DNA of 14,584 nucleotides from Rickettsia typhi (GTDB taxonomy: Bacteria > Pseudomonadota > Alphaproteobacteria > Rickettsiales > Rickettsiaceae): positions 1 to 14,584 of the forward strand of contig CAMCXV010000030.1 in NCBI GenBank assembly GCA_945883665.1. Direction: 5' to 3'. Below, piece after piece: positions 14,519 through 14,584 of the stretch (its first letter is position 1; each line of letters starts with the position of its first letter). The position numbers were made by a program, and so were the translations under genes. Under the pieces are notes generated by a model that was not told the origin of the DNA, searched no databases, and saw only the letters and a list, made by a program, of their open reading frames with translations.

Positions 14519-14584
14519 CTATGGAATTAAGGCGTAATAGTCATCATGTTTTTCGGATAATGTATCACTTTGTGTGGATACCCA
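14519..14584 (-). CDS. C-terminal end of an unidentified gene (partial, cut by the window edge)
   Basis: The - strand frame is open from the right edge to TAG at 14519-14521. It gives 21 residues ending SEKHDDYYALIP. The amino-acid mix looks protein-like, and the stop lies just before the hairpin element, where a gene end would be expected. I do not recognise the family from so short a tail. It could also be chance open frame. Confidence 0.35.
   Translation of the reverse strand, partial: WVSTQSDTLSEKHDDYYALIP

Noticed and set aside
4..14548. Near-identical 14-15-mers at both window ends (TAATAGTCAATCATG at 4-18, TAATAGTCATCATG at 14535-14548)
   Set aside because: Short, differs by one base, and lies in opposite-strand coding contexts; chance is the simplest explanation, with no evidence of attachment sites or long terminal repeats.
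14573..14581. DnaA-box-like TGTGGATAC at the right edge
   Set aside because: One mismatch, isolated, and inside a probable coding tail; no cluster around it.
1..14584. CRISPR array, tRNA or rRNA genes
   Set aside because: No regularly spaced repeats and no cloverleaf or rRNA-like stretch was seen on either strand.

Overview
The window is AT-rich and comes from an alphaproteobacterium, most likely a member of the Rickettsiales close to Rickettsiaceae. The evidence is the gene set around the replication origin (ppsR-type gene, origin, hemE), Rickettsia-like UvrC and ferrochelatase sequences, an alphaproteobacterial GapR (DUF2312/UPF0335), small gene gaps and heavy A/T codon use. The genus cannot be fixed from sequence reading alone.

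Layout. Positions 1-100 hold the last codons of what looks like an IS256-type transposase. A single very large gene follows (175-3723, + strand). It encodes about 1182 residues, with degenerate helical repeats in the N-terminal half, a pentapeptide-repeat block in the middle and a duplicated TGGIYL motif near the C-terminus. Its function is unknown. Facing it on the - strand is the compact operon ppsR-coaE-dnaQ (5896 down to 3848). The gap 5897-6279 has five DnaA-box sequences in one orientation, an IHF-like site and an AT-rich palindrome. It lies between ppsR and hemE, exactly where the chromosomal origin lies in Caulobacter and Rickettsia, so it is called here as the chromosomal origin.

To the right, on the + strand, are hemE-hemH-hemJ (three late haem-synthesis steps, overlapping or abutting), then def (peptide deformylase) with its own promoter-like sequence. 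Next is a 658-residue protein with N-terminal TPRs and a HEPN-like segment, which carries a perfect 21-bp tandem duplication. From 11673 to 14366 the - strand carries gapR, a single-domain rhodanese, yidD and uvrC, transcribed in that order. The right edge has a GC-richer element of three consecutive hairpins and the last 21 codons of an unidentified - strand gene.

How it fits together. Genes next to the origin point away from it on both sides, so they are read with the replication forks. The core content is DNA replication and repair (dnaQ, uvrC, gapR, the origin), cofactor synthesis (coaE, haem genes) and protein maturation (def, yidD). The accessory content is the two large repeat proteins and the IS remnant. 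The most interesting parts are the origin, the two uncharacterised repeat proteins and the triple-hairpin element.
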